Below, piece by piece: positions 42,136 to 43,773 of a stretch of DNA of 43,773 nt. Position 1 is the first letter of the stretch. Each line of letters starts with the position of its first letter. A model generated the notes under the pieces. It did no database searches, was not told where the DNA came from, and worked only from the letters and a program-made list of their open reading frames with translations. Made by a program: the position numbers and the translations under genes. The DNA comes from Gnetum montanum (lineage: Eukaryota; Streptophyta; Gnetopsida; Gnetales; Gnetaceae), in assembly GCA_015680685.1 (NCBI GenBank), contig MNCI01016384.1, forward strand, positions 412,475 through 456,247, written 5' to 3'.

Positions 42136-43499
42136 TGTCCATTGTAGCTTTTTTATCTCTATGGTGGTTATGACCACCCAAGATATTTTGTAACTTACCT
42201 AACTACCTTTGAATCCTATCAAAAGGCTTCAGTGGTCAAGAAGGGAAAAATCACACTTTTGGAGAGGACACTTGATACATCACACTTTGGGAAGGCTACT
42301 AGCTAGCACTTGGGCTCTCACTTCGAGACACACTTTGGCTCTTAGGAGAAGAGCATTTGTACAAAGAAAGTGTAAAAGATTGCTTGTAAGATGACTTGCT
42401 AAAGAAAATATTTCAACCTCTTTGTCATAGTCCTATGAGTTATGTTTTATTTTTGTTTTGTTTAAATTGTTTAGCTAGTGGTTTAGATAGTATCATCCTT
42501 GGCAAGTAATTTTGGGATATTTAGATTGCTCTTATTGTTCTTGTTGCCTGATAGAAATTTTTTGTTAAAATTTTGTCATAGAAGCGCTTGTGTTTAAAAG
42601 CCTTAAGAGCATTTTAGTAGTAAATTTTGTTATTGTGCAACGTATAGGAACTGCTATTGAGATCGTTGTAAGAGAACCTCTGCTTGTAGTCATGCCGTTG
42701 AACGATTCAATAGTCAAGAGGGTTCAGAAAATCTTTGGTATTTTGATGGGACCAGAATAGCTTCTTTTTATCTTTAAAGTGAATCTCCATGGTATTTCAA
42801 TCAAAAATTGTCAAGTCTTTTGAAGGTTCTGTTGAATGCAATTGTTGACGTCCGTTATCTTGCCAAAATGGAGTCTCGTCCATGATAGTTTATGCAGAAA
42901 TTTTTTGGTAGCATAATAGGATTGTCTTGAAGAAATTGCTTATTTGAGCCTTGGAAGTTTGAACAATTCGTAGTTACTGAATTTGGGATAGCTTTATTGA
43001 GAAGTGTTTACTTGTGTCATTTTACCTTGTTTAAATATTTGAGGTTTACACAAATCTGCTTTCTTTTCTATCTATTTCCATTGAATCTTGCTCTATTTCT
43101 AGTTTTCTTGTGGAACTATTTCTTTCTCGGGGGAAAATTCGAAGTAGGTTTGCAGAGTTGTGCTCAAATGTTTTTGCAAAATTTTATTTGTTACAAGTAG
43201 GTATTATAAGGACCGCGTAGACTAGGCAATTGAAAAAAATAGGAACTCTCAACAACTCACAGTACTTGGCAAAGTTGGTTGAATCTCTTTAAGATAAGTC
43301 ATCTATAGTTTACACATAACGTAATCATTTCATTTTTTACAACTGCACGCTGCAACAGCAGACACACATACTCACATTAACTACTGAGTCTATTTGGAGG
43401 TATCTGGGCCTTGGTGTTGCCAGAGACCAGTAGGCACCTAAATCCTATTCGAGGACACTCGTTGACGGTTGTGTCCCAAACGATTGCCAACAGTTCTTT

Positions 43500-43517
43500 T
43501 GGCGCTAGAAGGAGGGC
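43500..43517 (+). promoter_or_regulatory. Primer-binding site, tRNA-Asn type
   Basis: TGGCGCTAGAAGGAGGGC matches the plant tRNA-Asn(GUU) complement TGGCGCTAGAAGGAGGGG (as recalled) at 17 of 18 bases. Confidence 0.75.
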
Positions 43518-43617
43518 TGAAAATTCAGCCTCTAGGTTCATAATCCTTATAATTTTAGCACATCAACAATTATTTGTTACTATAAAGGCTTAAGAGATTA
43601 GATACTATTTTTAGTTC

Positions 43618-43773
43618 ATGACCAAGAAGATTGATAGTTTGGAAAGTTTAAAAGTTTCAAAAGATATTCTAGATCCTAAGACTGATTCTTCATCAGAAGA
43701 AGAATAAAAGAAAGTTTCTGAATTGGGAACAAGTAGTGGAGTGAAAACTAGAAGATCAAGAAGATCACCCATT
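43618..43773 (+). pseudogene. Gag-like start, cut by the window edge
   Basis: ATG 43618 reads MTKKIDSLESLKVSKDI and then an acidic DSSSEEE before a TAA at 43705. The frame then continues VSELGTSSGVKTRRSRRSP to the edge. The place just after the primer site and the charged composition suit the start of gag. No domain can be shown. Confidence 0.4.

Larger units (their letters stand above)
40299..43492 (+). repeat. Very long 5' LTR, about 3.2 kb
   Basis: Starts TGTTGGCA and ends TGCCAACA, a perfect 8-base inverted pair. The left edge coincides with the abrupt end of similarity between 40221-40298 and 35415-35492. The right edge is 7 bases before a near-perfect primer site. Such lengths occur in Ogre/Tat-type elements. 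The LTR carries an unusual GC-richer block and an open frame, listed separately. The partner LTR is not in the window, so the boundaries are inferred. Confidence 0.7.
40299..43773 (+). mobile_element. 5' part of an LTR element with a 3.2-kb LTR
   Basis: LTR 40299-43492, primer site at 43500 and a gag-like start at 43618. The element continues beyond the window. It sits inside the 3' LTR of the element starting at 35415 and is therefore younger than it. The well-kept primer site also suggests a fairly recent copy. Confidence 0.75.

Noticed and set aside
1-43773. Search for an intact host gene, CRISPR array, bacterial operon, organelle or viral genome
   Set aside because: No long intact ORF, no regularly spaced identical repeats, no organelle genes and no non-retrotransposon viral domain were seen.

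Overview
The window looks like nuclear DNA from a plant with a large, repeat-filled genome. A gymnosperm such as a conifer fits best, but this rests on texture only: AT-rich sequence, very old and nested LTR retrotransposons, heavy C-to-T decay and no intact host gene. I found no complete host protein gene, no intact transposon ORF and no bacterial-style features.

Layout from left to right. Bases 1-392 are the 3' end of an LTR with unusually many CpGs. Bases 690-2960 are a decayed Ty1/copia integrase-RT-RNase H. About 3.48-3.96 kb holds three tRNA-like pol III promoter modules (SINE-like), followed by an ATCATG-rich tract and an unrecognised decayed coding stretch near 5.0-5.3 kb. Bases 6588-14009 are a complete-ended LTR element with a tRNA-Asp-type primer site and an Athila-like gag. 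It has no visible pol and instead carries a long decayed coiled-coil reading frame. Bases 14702-22173 hold two copies of one Ty3/gypsy family arranged tail-to-tail (plus: LTR-gag-protease; minus: RT-protease-gag-LTR), meeting near 18.9 kb. A lone LTR interrupts the plus-copy gag.

The minus copy's LTR is split by a Tat-like element (22174-33736) with 1.7-kb LTRs, a perfect 5-bp target duplication (GATAA), gag, protease and an integrase C-terminal remnant. Where RT, RNase H and the integrase core should be, it carries a multi-exon gene on the opposite strand with its own candidate TATA box. Related tandem repeats lie on both sides.

Further right, 35415-40298 is another LTR element (tRNA-iMet-type primer site). 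It carries a 22-bp tandem array, a 5S-rRNA-like segment and an intronless pseudogene of a CCR4/Angel-type exonuclease-endonuclease-phosphatase protein. Its 3' LTR is cut after 78 bp by a further element whose 5' LTR (40299-43492, about 3.2 kb) is followed by a near-perfect tRNA-Asn primer site and a decayed gag start. That element runs off the right edge.

The coding remnants belong to element replication (gag, protease, RT, RNase H, integrase) apart from the CCR4-like copy, the antisense gene, the coiled-coil frame and the 5.0-5.3 kb stretch. Many in-frame stops are TAA, TAG or TGA where CAA, CAG, CGA or TGG would be expected, consistent with decay of methylated cytosine.
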